Below are positions 46,486-55,230 of a stretch of DNA of 64,000 bases, one piece after another; position 1 is the stretch's first letter; each line of letters opens with the position of its first letter. Source of the stretch: Planctomycetaceae bacterium (GTDB taxonomy: Bacteria; Planctomycetota; Planctomycetia; Planctomycetales; Planctomycetaceae); assembly GCA_029259815.1 (NCBI GenBank), contig JAJDEJ010000134.1, forward strand, positions 62,001 through 126,000, in the 5' to 3' direction. Below the pieces are notes generated by a model that worked only from the letters and a program-made list of their open reading frames with translations, did no database searches and was not told the origin of the DNA. A program made the translations under genes and the position numbers.

Positions 46486-47598
46486 GTGCAGGATCTGCGC
46501 ATTGACAAACTCGCCGAGACGCTATTGGACCACAGTTGTGAGATTCAGCCTGGCGAGAATGTCCTCATCGACGCCTACGATCTGCCGGAGCCTCAGTTGG
46601 TCTGCCGTCTTGTTGAGTTGACGGCGGAGCGAGGGGCGACGCCGTTTGTGAACTGGAAGTGCAACGCCATTCTTCGTTCACTCTTTCAGACGGCGACAGA
46701 GACCGGCATGAAGCTTGCAGGCGAGTTTGACATGGCCCAAATGAAGCAGATGCAAGCGTACATCGCCATCCGGGGCGCGGCCAACAGCAGCGAACTCAGC
46801 GATGTCCCCTCTGACAAGCTCGATTTGTATCAGCAGCACTGGTGGAAGCCGGTCACCGACATTCGGGTGAACCACTCGAAGTGGGTTGTGCTCCGCTATC
46901 CAACTCCGTCAATGGCCCAGTCTGCCAAGATGAGCACGCCTGCGTTCGAGGACTTTTTCTTCGATGTCTGCACGGCTGACTACGTGCAGATGGAAAAGAA
47001 TCAGGAGCCACTCAAACAACTCATGGAACAGACTGATCGGGTTCATATCACCGGTCCGGGGACCGATCTCACGTTCTCAATCAAAGACATTCCCGTGATC
47101 CCCTGCAATGGACGGCGAAACATCCCCGACGGTGAAGTCTTCACGGCTCCGGTGCGGGACAGCGTCAATGGCACGATCACCTACAACACGTCCTCGCTGT
47201 ACCAGGGCACCGTGTTTGACGGCATCAGCTTCGAGTTCTCAGAAGGCAAGATCGTCAAAGCCGACTGTCGCAACGAGCCGGATCAACTGAATGTCACCCT
47301 CGACAGCGACGCAGGTGCCCGCTTCATTGGCGAGTGGTCGCTGGGGTGCAACAACCTCATCCGGCAGCCCATGTTGGACACACTCTTCGACGAGAAGATC
47401 GGCGGGTCGATGCATCTCACGCCTGGACAAGCGTACGAGACAGCCGACAACGGCAACCGCAGCCGCGTTCACTGGGACCTCGTGCTCATCCAGACACCCG
47501 AATACGGCGGCGGCGAGATTCACTTCGATGGCCAACTCATCCGCAAGGACGGTCGTTTTCTCCCGGATGACCTACAGCCACTCAATGAGGGGCTCTAG
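46486..47598 (+). CDS. M29 family metallo-aminopeptidase
   Basis: 370 residues from GTG 46486, which has AAGGAG seven bases upstream; a TTG at 46480 is too close to that site. The family (AmpS, PepS, aminopeptidase T) removes N-terminal residues with two metals. Visible motifs are 'IQPGENVLIDAYD', 'GRRNIPDGEVFTAPVRDSVN' with a ligand Glu, 'GEWSLGCNN', and the C-terminal 'MHLTPGQAYETADNGNRSRV' followed by His-Trp-Asp. The His, Glu and His-x-Asp pattern supports activity. The gene is isolated between long spacers. Confidence 0.9.
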   Translation: MQDLRIDKLAETLLDHSCEIQPGENVLIDAYDLPEPQLVCRLVELTAERGATPFVNWKCNAILRSLFQTATETGMKLAGEFDMAQMKQMQAYIAIRGAANSSELSDVPSDKLDLYQQHWWKPVTDIRVNHSKWVVLRYPTPSMAQSAKMSTPAFEDFFFDVCTADYVQMEKNQEPLKQLMEQTDRVHITGPGTDLTFSIKDIPVIPCNGRRNIPDGEVFTAPVRDSVNGTITYNTSSLYQGTVFDGISFEFSEGKIVKADCRNEPDQLNVTLDSDAGARFIGEWSLGCNNLIRQPMLDTLFDEKIGGSMHLTPGQAYETADNGNRSRVHWDLVLIQTPEYGGGEIHFDGQLIRKDGRFLPDDLQPLNEGL

Positions 47599-47910
47599 AG
47601 CAGCAAGCGGAGTTCCCGATGGCCTCAGTGCCCGCTCCTCGTGCGTGCATTGCACGTCATGCGGGCGAAGACTCCGCGATTCTCGCCGAATTGTTGCCGT
47701 TTGACGTCATTGGCATTGGATTTGCCTTCAATCGCTGAAGAACCTCAGCTGCCTTGCGAGAACTTCACGACGGATCGTGATGTTTCTGAACAAATGCCGG
47801 GCATAACCTCCGCTGGTGAACTCGCTCTCACCTCACTGACCTGAACCGGCTTTTCTTGCACGGTTCAGCGACACCCACACAAAACACACTTGATTGAGGA
47901 AGCAACCACA
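47599..47910. other. Intergenic region, about 310 bp, no gene seen
   Basis: The spacer between the M29 peptidase and the HAD phosphatase, both on the plus strand. A 67-codon frame at 47641-47844 lacks a ribosome-binding site and family-like content. No clear terminator or long repeat is visible. Confidence 0.45.
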
Positions 47911-48756
47911 ATGAGTAAAGGATTTCTGATCGACATGGACGGCGTGATCTACCGGGGGAGTGAATTGATTCCGGGAGCAGACGTGTTTATCAACAAACTT
48001 CTGGAGCGTCGCATCCCATTTCTGTTTCTGACCAACAACAGCCAAAGAACACGTCGAGACGTCGCTACCAAGCTTTCACGAATGGGGATCCCGGCGACGG
48101 AGAAGCACGTCTTCACGTGTGCGGTCGCGACCGCTCGATTTCTGGCAAAACAGTCGCCCGGAGGGACAGCCTACGTCATCGGAGAGGGTGGATTGCTCAA
48201 CGCATTGCACGCGAATGGCTTCTCGATCGTCGATAGTCATCCTGAATACGTCGTCGTGGGAGAGGGGCGAACGGTCAATCTGGAGATGCTGGAAACAGCC
48301 GTGCAAATGATTCTCGACGGGGCGAAGCTCATCGCCACCAACCTCGACCCCAATTGTCCGACCAAGAACGGCACACGCCCCGGTTGTGGGGCAACGGTCG
48401 CATTCCTTGAAGAGGCAACGGGCTTCAAGGCACTGAGTGTGGGCAAGCCCAGCCCGGTGATGATGCGGGAGGCACGCAAAGAAATCGGACTGCCCACCTC
48501 CGAGACAATCATGATCGGCGACACGATGGAGACCGATATTCTCGGCGGCGTGCAAATGGGTTACCGGACCGTTCTGGCTTTATCCGGAGGGACGTCCCGT
48601 GAGGATCTCGCCAAATTCGCCTATCGTCCAGACGTGATCGTTGAATCGATCTTTGATCTGTGCGAGCCCCCCAAGCGGCTCGATGAACTGATCCCCAGCA
48701 TGGACCGGTCTGACGACTCCACTCAGAGTCCGCATCAGTGGCATCTGGCCCAGTGA
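47911..48756 (+). CDS. HAD-IIA family phosphatase (NagD-like)
   Basis: 281 residues from the ATG at 47911, with GAGGAAG upstream. The nucleophile motif is 'LIDMDGVIYRG' (Asp8 and Asp10), motif II lies in 'FLFLTNNSQRTRRD', the lysine in 'SVGKPSPVMMREA', and the metal-binding acid pair in 'MIGDTMETDILGG'. The C2-type cap between motifs II and III marks the HAD-IIA group, which includes NagD, phosphoglycolate and p-nitrophenyl phosphatases. It hydrolyses a small phosphate ester in the cytoplasm; the substrate is unknown. Confidence 0.92.
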   Translation: MSKGFLIDMDGVIYRGSELIPGADVFINKLLERRIPFLFLTNNSQRTRRDVATKLSRMGIPATEKHVFTCAVATARFLAKQSPGGTAYVIGEGGLLNALHANGFSIVDSHPEYVVVGEGRTVNLEMLETAVQMILDGAKLIATNLDPNCPTKNGTRPGCGATVAFLEEATGFKALSVGKPSPVMMREARKEIGLPTSETIMIGDTMETDILGGVQMGYRTVLALSGGTSREDLAKFAYRPDVIVESIFDLCEPPKRLDELIPSMDRSDDSTQSPHQWHLAQ

Positions 48757-48876
48757 TGAAGACAGTCCTACGTTGATCTCCTGATTTTGGTTTGACGAAA
48801 TGATATGGTCCGACGGTGGAACGCGCCGTTCCTCCTCGGACCATTTCTTCTCGACCAATCAGGACGATCAGTCTGC

Positions 48877-50175
48877 ATGACTCACCGATCGCTGTTATAC
48901 GTTCTCCCCGCCGTCACCATGTCGTTGGGTTGGGCCCTGCGCGGCACAATCGGCGGAGGCCCCGTAGGCGCGATGATTCCCGGAGCGATGGTGACGCTCT
49001 GTCTCTGCCATCTCTCTGGGTGGGATCGGCGGGTCGCCATTGCCGCTGCGCTGGGCACCATTGGCGTGGGCCTGGGCGGGCAGGTGACCTATGGACAGAC
49101 CATCGGCTTCGCTCGCTTTCCGGAAACCATGTGGTGGGGCGTCTTGGGGATGACGATCAAAGGAGCCATGTGGGGTCTCTCCGGCGGCGTACTCGTGGGG
49201 CTCGGGTTGATGCACTCTCGGTACAAGCCGACGCAGATTCTCATCGGACTGGCCCTCATGTTGATCGGAACAGCGGTCGGCCACCTGCTGGTTGATGAGC
49301 CCAAACTCATGTACTTCTCGAATCGACTCGACAAGCCCCGTGATGAGATCTGGTTCGGTCTGACTCTCGGTGCAATGTGTCTGGTTGCATGGCTGGTGTT
49401 CCTCGGCAAGGAACACGTGTCCCCGTGGTTCGCCTTGCTGGGGATGCTTGGAGGCGCAGCCGGGTTTGGAGGGGGCGGACTCTTTTTTGTGGTGGGCAGC
49501 TTGGTTGATGATTCGTTTGCCAGTTGGCCATGGTGGAAGATGAAGGAATTCACCTTCGGCCTGTTGTATGGATTGGGACTTGGCGTGGCGTGTGACCTTT
49601 GCAGGGACCAAATCCGTCAGGCAGATGCTCTGGCGGATGATCTGACCGATCCCCCCGACAGACCGACGTCGTTTGCCGTCACTGTCGCGGCTGGAGTGGC
49701 CCTCGTATTTGCGGGAATGTTCTTTCAATTCAATATCCCGTATCGAGCGATGTTCTCCGTGGTCGGCTCAGGATTGATCGGAGTCTCACTGTATTCAATC
49801 CCTCTCGCGTGGCACGTCGCCCTCAGCATGACCATCGTTGGTTTTCTGCGAGACTACCTCTACAAGACAATCGAGGCCGAGTGGCTCACATCTCTGCCGA
49901 ACGCGTGGATGACGGTGACCGTGCTGATTGCCTTTGTGGTGTTCGGTGTGACACTGGCGACTCGCAGTCGTCTGTCAACGAGAGCACTCCTCCTTGGGCT
50001 CACTTGGCTGGCAACAATCTTCGGCCTCATCAAGATTGGCGTTCCAGAGCTGACGTTAGGGATGCACTGGTTTGTGCCGGGAATGTTTGTGATCGAAGCG
50101 GTCGTGGTCACGGGTCTGCTGTTGGCCGCGCCCGTGCCTGCAGTCAGTCTTCACTCTCAAGAAACATCGACATGA
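48877..50175 (+). CDS. Polytopic membrane protein of unknown function
   Basis: 432 residues from the ATG at 48877. It has about ten to twelve membrane helices and many Gly-rich segments, such as 'ALRGTIGGGPVGAMIPGAM' and 'LGMLGGAAGFGGGGLFFVVG'. A polar loop near residues 245-275 ('ACDLCRDQIRQADALADDL') splits it. The Gly-rich helices suggest a transporter or channel fold, but I do not recognise a family. It follows the HAD gene on the same strand at a distance of 120 bp and converges with the diadenylate cyclase gene. Confidence 0.78.
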   Translation: MTHRSLLYVLPAVTMSLGWALRGTIGGGPVGAMIPGAMVTLCLCHLSGWDRRVAIAAALGTIGVGLGGQVTYGQTIGFARFPETMWWGVLGMTIKGAMWGLSGGVLVGLGLMHSRYKPTQILIGLALMLIGTAVGHLLVDEPKLMYFSNRLDKPRDEIWFGLTLGAMCLVAWLVFLGKEHVSPWFALLGMLGGAAGFGGGGLFFVVGSLVDDSFASWPWWKMKEFTFGLLYGLGLGVACDLCRDQIRQADALADDLTDPPDRPTSFAVTVAAGVALVFAGMFFQFNIPYRAMFSVVGSGLIGVSLYSIPLAWHVALSMTIVGFLRDYLYKTIEAEWLTSLPNAWMTVTVLIAFVVFGVTLATRSRLSTRALLLGLTWLATIFGLIKIGVPELTLGMHWFVPGMFVIEAVVVTGLLLAAPVPAVSLHSQETST

Positions 50176-50196
50176 CTCGCCGTGGGAGAATCGGCG

Positions 50197-51405
50197 TCAG
50201 GGAGTCCCCGTGTTCGGCTTGGCCGGTGAGGGCTTCCGCGCATTGACCTGGAACCAGACTCGTTGCGGTTCGATGGCACCGACTTCGAGTCCACTGGGGG
50301 TCGTCAGGGCATTCTCGGGCAACCACACGGAGCGAAGCCCGTTTCCCCTCTCATACACTGGAAGGGAGAAGCGAAGTTGATTGGGTTCCAAAAGGTCAAA
50401 CTGGTTCGCGGGACCTGCGATCGTTACGCGCACTTCACTCGGCTCAATGCCCGAGACGCTCAGGTCTGCCGGAACGTTCCGGAATTCGACTGGCACAACG
50501 TACGTGCGTTGGACGGGTTCGATATTCCATACCAACACTCCCCATAGCACGGTGGCGATGGTGATGGCAGCGATCTTCGTCGCAAGATTCTCTGTCAGCC
50601 GTCGTCCTGGCCCTTGGGCTTTCTTCTCAGCGTGATGCTCGGTGAGGAACGCTTCGAGTTCTTGACCTATCTCTGCGGTCGACCTGGTCTCACGAAGCGC
50701 GGCGTCGTGGGCGATACTGACGACACCTCGTTCCTCCGACACGACGAAGATCAAAGCATCGCATTGCTCGGCCAGTCCCAGGGCGGCGGCATGCCGTGTC
50801 CCGCCCGTGATGGCGTAGACACGACGAGACAGCGGCAGGTGACATGAGAATTGCGTGACCCGATCCCCCTCAATGATGGCGGCTCCATCGTGACCGGGTG
50901 AGCTGGAGTCGAACAGGCTGAGCAACATGGGCACACTCACACGGCCATCGAGTCGGATTCCTCCTCGAATGTGTCGGTCCAAGACATCTCGACCCGGCAG
51001 GACGATCAATGCACCTGTGTGATTGCTTGCCATCTGGCTCAGCGATTCGATCAGCGGATCGGCAATGGCGATCGACTTGTGTGTGGGACCTCTCGTCCAG
51101 GATCGGAAATCCAGCAATCGTTCGAGGTTGCGACGCGCGTCTTCCTGAAACAGCACCAGCACGGCCAATGCAATGACCGTCAACCCCACTTGAAACAGCA
51201 TTTGCGTGAGGAACATGTCTGCCCAGCGGGCGACAAAGTATGTCAGCACCAACGCAAGAATGGCCACGCCCGCTGTCGCTGCCCGGCGCTGCAGGGAGAG
51301 CAGCAGCCAGTAGATGAGACATGCGACCAATGCGATGTCGAGCATGTCAGCCAGACGGATCGTCCCGACGAAAGATCGGACGAGTTCCCACAGAGACTCA
51401 ATCAT
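50197..51405 (-). CDS. Diadenylate cyclase (CdaA type) fused to a YbbR/CdaR domain
   Basis: 402 residues from the ATG at 51405. Three N-terminal membrane helices (about 20-86) and a DAC domain (about 110-235) are CdaA-like; it would make cyclic di-AMP from two ATP. The DAC motif DGA is at 173-175 in 'SPGHDGAAIIEG'. The second motif, normally Arg-His-Arg, reads Arg-His-Ala at 204-206 in 'GTRHAAALGLAEQ'. A fourth membrane helix (about 276-294) leads to one YbbR-type domain (about 300-390). In Firmicutes the partner CdaR with YbbR domains is a separate adjacent protein. The upstream frame to 51507 includes non-homologous sequence. Regulation is not visible. Confidence 0.9.
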   Translation of the reverse strand: MIESLWELVRSFVGTIRLADMLDIALVACLIYWLLLSLQRRAATAGVAILALVLTYFVARWADMFLTQMLFQVGLTVIALAVLVLFQEDARRNLERLLDFRSWTRGPTHKSIAIADPLIESLSQMASNHTGALIVLPGRDVLDRHIRGGIRLDGRVSVPMLLSLFDSSSPGHDGAAIIEGDRVTQFSCHLPLSRRVYAITGGTRHAAALGLAEQCDALIFVVSEERGVVSIAHDAALRETRSTAEIGQELEAFLTEHHAEKKAQGPGRRLTENLATKIAAITIATVLWGVLVWNIEPVQRTYVVPVEFRNVPADLSVSGIEPSEVRVTIAGPANQFDLLEPNQLRFSLPVYERGNGLRSVWLPENALTTPSGLEVGAIEPQRVWFQVNARKPSPAKPNTGTP

Positions 51406-51510
51406 CTCCCGGCCTCCTGCTCCTGCTCTTGTTCGCCACACCCACTCGGAGTATGTCATCCAGCGATGTTGATAACGGTTCTTGTGTGATGCGTCGAGAG
51501 GAAGCACACT

Positions 51511-51604
51511 TCCCCAGCCGACGGCGTTGATGTCGTGCGGACAGTTCTGCAGCGCTCATTCCTGTGGATGAGATTGATCGACCGCAGAGCCGTCGGCTTG
51601 GGAG
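51511..51604. repeat. Inverted repeat, family 'GCCGACGGC', copy C
   Basis: The left end TCCCCAGCCGACGGCG starts at 51511; the right end GAGCCGTCGGCTTGGGAG finishes at 51604. It ends directly before the stop codon of the acyl-CoA dehydrogenase gene (51605-51607), so it is the immediate 3' flank of that gene and the 5' flank of the cyclase gene. Confidence 0.85.
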
Positions 51605-52711
51605 TTAGTCGACGAGGCACGCGAACTCGCGAAGGGCGGCTGACACGATTGGCTGGGGACATGACCACACCAGGAAGAACATCGCCTCGCGAATGCCTCG
51701 TTCGGCCGGATGACCGGAGACGAAGCCAGCGCCCTTCGTCGCGGCCAGTAATGCCTGCGTCGAACGGAGGGCGAGTGAGTTGGCCCGTTGACGAATCGAT
51801 TCTGACGTGAGGTGTGGAGTCGTTGCTGTCCCTTCTCCACGAGCCGAGGCGTACAAGTCGGCTCGCAGTTGGGACCATTCGTCTGCGAACGGTTCGACCA
51901 CTTCCGTCAGGTCAGGTCGCCGGTCGGACTCACGCATCAGGTGAGCCAGTGATCGCCCAACCAGTCCGACGGCCAGGGATGATGTCGCAACCGATCCGGT
52001 GCCTCCTCCCTGACCCTGTTGCATCACGCCCTTGACGGGCCCCGCGAGCAGGAAACGACGATCGACGGAGATATCCTGCAATGCAATCGACCCCGTCTGT
52101 GAACCATTCAATGCCAGCAGCGAGGCAGGCTCCTCCATCGTGACACCAGGCAGACTTGTCGGCAGGGCGATCAGGATCTGCTGCCCGTCTTCACAAGTGC
52201 CGCCAGTGACGACGTAATCCGCAAACTTGGCCCCGGTGACCCAGGGGATCTGGCCGTTGAGGATGAATCGATCGTCAGTCTCCGTCGCGAGAACAGCCGG
52301 TCGGCTCAGATGCTGTCGGGATGTTGTCAGGTGTGACACACCGACCGTAGCGAAGAGTCGCCCTGCGACCAGATCGGGCAGCAACTCCGCCTTGAGGTCG
52401 TCGTTGTCGCAACCGGAAATCCGCTGACAGGCTCCGTTCCGCTGAGTGAGAATGAACGTTGTGGTCAAGCACGCAGTTGCCAATCGTTCGTAGCCGAAGA
52501 TCAGGAACTCGCCATCGAGTTCGCTGCCGTCATATTCGACCGGGATGACCCACCCGAGAACGTCCTCCTCGGCGAGCCGCGATAACTGCCACTCGGGCCA
52601 TGACCCTTGTTGGTCGACTTCGGCAGCTCGACGACTGAGGTCGGACAACAGTGCCTCGAACGCGGGGCCGTCAAACGGTGCGGGTTGCGAGAGGAATTCG
52701 GGTTGTGTCAT
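51605..52711 (-). CDS. Acyl-CoA dehydrogenase family protein
   Basis: 368 residues, close to the family norm of 380. It shows 'LGWVIPVEYDGSELDGEFLI', 'YERLATACLTTTFILTQRNG', 'ILNGQIPWVTGAKFADYVVT' (the middle beta domain) and a helical C-terminal part with 'AALREFACLVD' at the end. The usual FAD-dependent oxidation of acyl-CoA is inferred by fold. The expected catalytic Glu region is not obvious, so a non-classical substrate is possible. The stop codon directly follows an inverted repeat. The TPR gene is immediately upstream on the same strand. Confidence 0.82.
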   Translation of the reverse strand: MTQPEFLSQPAPFDGPAFEALLSDLSRRAAEVDQQGSWPEWQLSRLAEEDVLGWVIPVEYDGSELDGEFLIFGYERLATACLTTTFILTQRNGACQRISGCDNDDLKAELLPDLVAGRLFATVGVSHLTTSRQHLSRPAVLATETDDRFILNGQIPWVTGAKFADYVVTGGTCEDGQQILIALPTSLPGVTMEEPASLLALNGSQTGSIALQDISVDRRFLLAGPVKGVMQQGQGGGTGSVATSSLAVGLVGRSLAHLMRESDRRPDLTEVVEPFADEWSQLRADLYASARGEGTATTPHLTSESIRQRANSLALRSTQALLAATKGAGFVSGHPAERGIREAMFFLVWSCPQPIVSAALREFACLVD

Positions 52712-52720
52712 CGCGTCCTG

Positions 52721-53026
52721 TCACAGGCTCTGCAGGAATTCGGTCATCTCTCCGACAGCATGATCGTCGCCCACCTTGCGACCGACATCGATTCCGTCCG
52801 TGAGTACTGATCGAGCGTCGTCGATCCGATCGAGTCTCGCAAGGATCTGCCCCTTCTGAAAGTAGGCGGCGACGTAGTCTGGATCAACCGCGAGCACCCG
52901 GTCGAATGACGACAACGCAGCCTCCCACTCTTCGCTCGACGCGTTCTCCATCGCCATCCCGTACAGGAGAAACGTGTCATTGGGGCTGTCTTGCAGCATC
53001 TGCTGAAGTTTCTCACGGCGGGTCAT
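52721..53026 (-). CDS. Small tetratricopeptide-repeat protein
   Basis: 101 residues from the ATG at 53026; a GTG at 53038 gives four more. The sequence has two to three TPR-like helical pairs: 'NDTFLLYGMAMENASSEEWE', 'ALSSFDRVLAVDPDYVAAYF' and 'GQILARLDRIDDARSVLTDG'. TPR proteins are scaffolds for protein binding. It is immediately upstream of the acyl-CoA dehydrogenase (9 bp), so the pair is likely cotranscribed. An inverted repeat at 53052-53124 precedes it. Confidence 0.78.
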   Translation of the reverse strand: MTRREKLQQMLQDSPNDTFLLYGMAMENASSEEWEAALSSFDRVLAVDPDYVAAYFQKGQILARLDRIDDARSVLTDGIDVGRKVGDDHAVGEMTEFLQSL

Positions 53027-53051
53027 GATCTCGTGCACCTGTAAAAGACAT

Positions 53052-53124
53052 CGTAGGACGGACTTCCAAGTCCGGCCATCAGTCTATCAAGTTGATCACG
53101 ACGGACTTGGAAGTCCGTCCTACG
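53052..53124. repeat. Perfect inverted repeat 'CGTAGGACGGACTTCCAAGT'
   Basis: Arms 53052-53074 and 53102-53124 are perfectly complementary over 23 bp with a 27-bp loop. Within each arm GGACTTCCAAGTCC is itself palindromic. It precedes the TPR gene on the minus strand and so would lie in the 5' leader of that transcript. Confidence 0.92.
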
Positions 53125-53504
53125 GATTAGGGCATCTCCAGTCGATTCCATGATTTCTGGCGAAAATCGATGCGAGGAGACCGGATGTCCGGCTGGGTAA
53201 GTTTTGCGACATCAGCCCCCGGATTTCAAGCGCGCCTGCGCTCCAGGACGATCCTGCCTGAGTGGAGACCCGACAGGAGCATGTCGCATGATGGGGCAGT
53301 GATGGCCTCAATGTGCGAGATCGTGTCGAGCAAAGGACTGCACTTCGGTTGGTGGATGGCCTCAACAGGTCGTCAGCCTGCGGCCGTGGGACGGTCTCCT
53401 GGGTCATGGATGACTCCGTCCCTTCAAGCCGCATGCAGACGATTGCTGGTCACAACCCGGCCTCATCGATCGACCGCATGCCACGTCCCGGAACGAGTCC
53501 GCTG
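53125..53504. other. Leader region of the DegP-like gene, no separate gene seen
   Basis: The open frame of the protease reaches back to 53313, and a 111-codon frame lies at 53170-53505, but neither has family-like sequence. The start choice for the protease is therefore uncertain. No repeat with long arms is seen here. Confidence 0.5.
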
Positions 53505-54938
53505 ATGATGCAACGCCAGACGCTCGCCATGCTCGACCCTGCACTCGCACGACGCCACGTGATGACGGCGTTACTGACCAGTTTGCTGATAGGAGCCGTC
53601 AACCCTGCTTATGCATTATCTCCGAACGCACCGGCGAGTCGCATCACACCCATCGTCCGAGCAGTCGATCGCGTGAAGTCAGCGACAGTCAACATTCACA
53701 GCGAAAAACTGGCCAAACAGACTGATTCGCTGTTCTCAACCAACAAAGATCGCAAGATCAATGGCATGGGCACCGGCATCATCATTGATGAGCGGGGCTA
53801 CATTGTCACCAATCATCACGTCGTTAATGGTGTCGACTCCCTGCGAGTTACCCTCGTTGACGGTGCTTCTTATATGGCCCGCGTTGTCTCCTTCGATAGC
53901 AAGCATGACCTCGCGATCATCAAGATTGATCCGAATCAGAAGCTCGACCTGATGGTCATGGGCACATCGTCCGACCTCATGTTGGGCGAAGACGTGCTCG
54001 CCATCGGCAACGCCTTTGGATACGAGCACACTGTCACACGTGGCATCATCAGTGCCCTCTCACGGGATGTGGAAGTCAACGAGGAACAGGCCTACGAGAA
54101 CCTGATCCAGATCGACGCTGCCATCAACCCCGGTAACAGTGGTGGTCCACTGCTCAACCGCGACGGCGAAGTCATTGGAATCAACGTTGCCATTCGAGCA
54201 GGAGCTCAGAAGATCGGCTTCGCCATTCCGATCGATGATGCCCGCAAGATCATCGCCCGGCTTCTCAATATCGAGCGGCTCGACAACAATTTTCACGGGC
54301 TCCAGGCTCGGGATTTCAAGCAGGGGAAAGAGCGACGCCTGATCGTCTCCACCACATCTCCCGGCAGTCCCGCAGCCCTGGCGGGAATGTCGCAAGGCGA
54401 CGTCATTGAAAAAGTGGATACGGTGAATGTCGTCGACATGGCCGACTTTGAGCGTGGACTCCTCGGACATCGCGGCGGCGAAGCCGTGAACGTGATCGTG
54501 CGGCGAGGCGAAGAGCAGAAGAGTCTGCAACTCAAAATCGCTTCGATGAACCGGCGGAATACGAGCATTGCCAGCAGACAGGCAGTCCAGCAGTCGTTCA
54601 CGCAGCCGCCTGCCAATTCTGCCGAGACCACGAAGAGTTCCTGGAGTTTGCTCGGCCTGCGTCTGCAACCGCTCGCTGCGAACGAACGCTCAAAGGTGAA
54701 CCCTCGCTATCGTGGCGGGATGAAAGTGACCTCCGTCCGTCATCAGAGCCCGGCTTCCAAAAACGGTATCCGTGAGGGAGATGTCCTCGTCGGACTGCAC
54801 GTCTGGGAAACGATCACACCGGAGAACATCGATTTCGTGATCGCTCACCCGCAGTTGACCACCTTCAATCCGTTGAAGTTCTACATCCTCCGCGGCAAAG
54901 AGACCCTGTACGGTTATCTGCAAGTGTCTGATCGCTGA
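53505..54938 (+). CDS. DegP/DegQ-like periplasmic serine protease
   Basis: 477 residues from the ATG at 53505. A signal peptide follows ('VMTALLTSLLIGAVNPAYA'). The trypsin-like domain carries the triad: His in 'YIVTNHHVVNG', Asp in 'SKHDLAIIKID' and Ser in 'NPGNSGGPLLNRDG'. Two PDZ-like domains come next, the first with 'SPGSPAALAGMSQGDVIEKV' and the second near the end with 'HQSPASKNGIREGDVLVGL'. Such proteases degrade or refold misfolded envelope proteins. Earlier start codons at 53433 and 53478 would lengthen the N-terminus before the signal. It is a single gene. Confidence 0.9.
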   Translation: MMQRQTLAMLDPALARRHVMTALLTSLLIGAVNPAYALSPNAPASRITPIVRAVDRVKSATVNIHSEKLAKQTDSLFSTNKDRKINGMGTGIIIDERGYIVTNHHVVNGVDSLRVTLVDGASYMARVVSFDSKHDLAIIKIDPNQKLDLMVMGTSSDLMLGEDVLAIGNAFGYEHTVTRGIISALSRDVEVNEEQAYENLIQIDAAINPGNSGGPLLNRDGEVIGINVAIRAGAQKIGFAIPIDDARKIIARLLNIERLDNNFHGLQARDFKQGKERRLIVSTTSPGSPAALAGMSQGDVIEKVDTVNVVDMADFERGLLGHRGGEAVNVIVRRGEEQKSLQLKIASMNRRNTSIASRQAVQQSFTQPPANSAETTKSSWSLLGLRLQPLAANERSKVNPRYRGGMKVTSVRHQSPASKNGIREGDVLVGLHVWETITPENIDFVIAHPQLTTFNPLKFYILRGKETLYGYLQVSDR

Positions 54939-55015
54939 GCGAGTTTTCCGCATGGGCTGATGCTGGTTCAGCAGACAGGTAAACCACACGTCCCACAAAT
55001 CTCGTCCTTCTCGCG

Positions 55016-55048
55016 CAGGGTCTTGCCCGCACGAAGGCGCGGGGCGGG
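55016..55048 (+). repeat. Repeat 'TCTTGCCCGC...GGCGCGGGGCGGGAA', copy 1
   Basis: The stretch GCAGGGTCTTGCCCGCACGA followed by AGGCGCGGGGCGGGAA (55016-55050) recurs with few changes at 58864-58901. A partner with TTCCCGCCTGCGGGAATGAC at 55111-55130 gives an imperfect inverted arrangement. It lies between the DegP-like gene and thiL. Confidence 0.75.
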
Positions 55049-55230
55049 AAACCCAGACGGCGTTGCGTTGTGGTGAGAATCACTTGGACGGTCCAGGCGT
55101 CTTCACTGGATTCCCGCCTGCGGGAATGACGGGTGAGGAGTCGAGCGGATGGGCAGTGGCGGTAACGAGAGGTACACTCGGTCTGGCACCTGTCTGCAGG
55201 TGCACTTCGCCTTTTGACCGTGTGTGTTTC

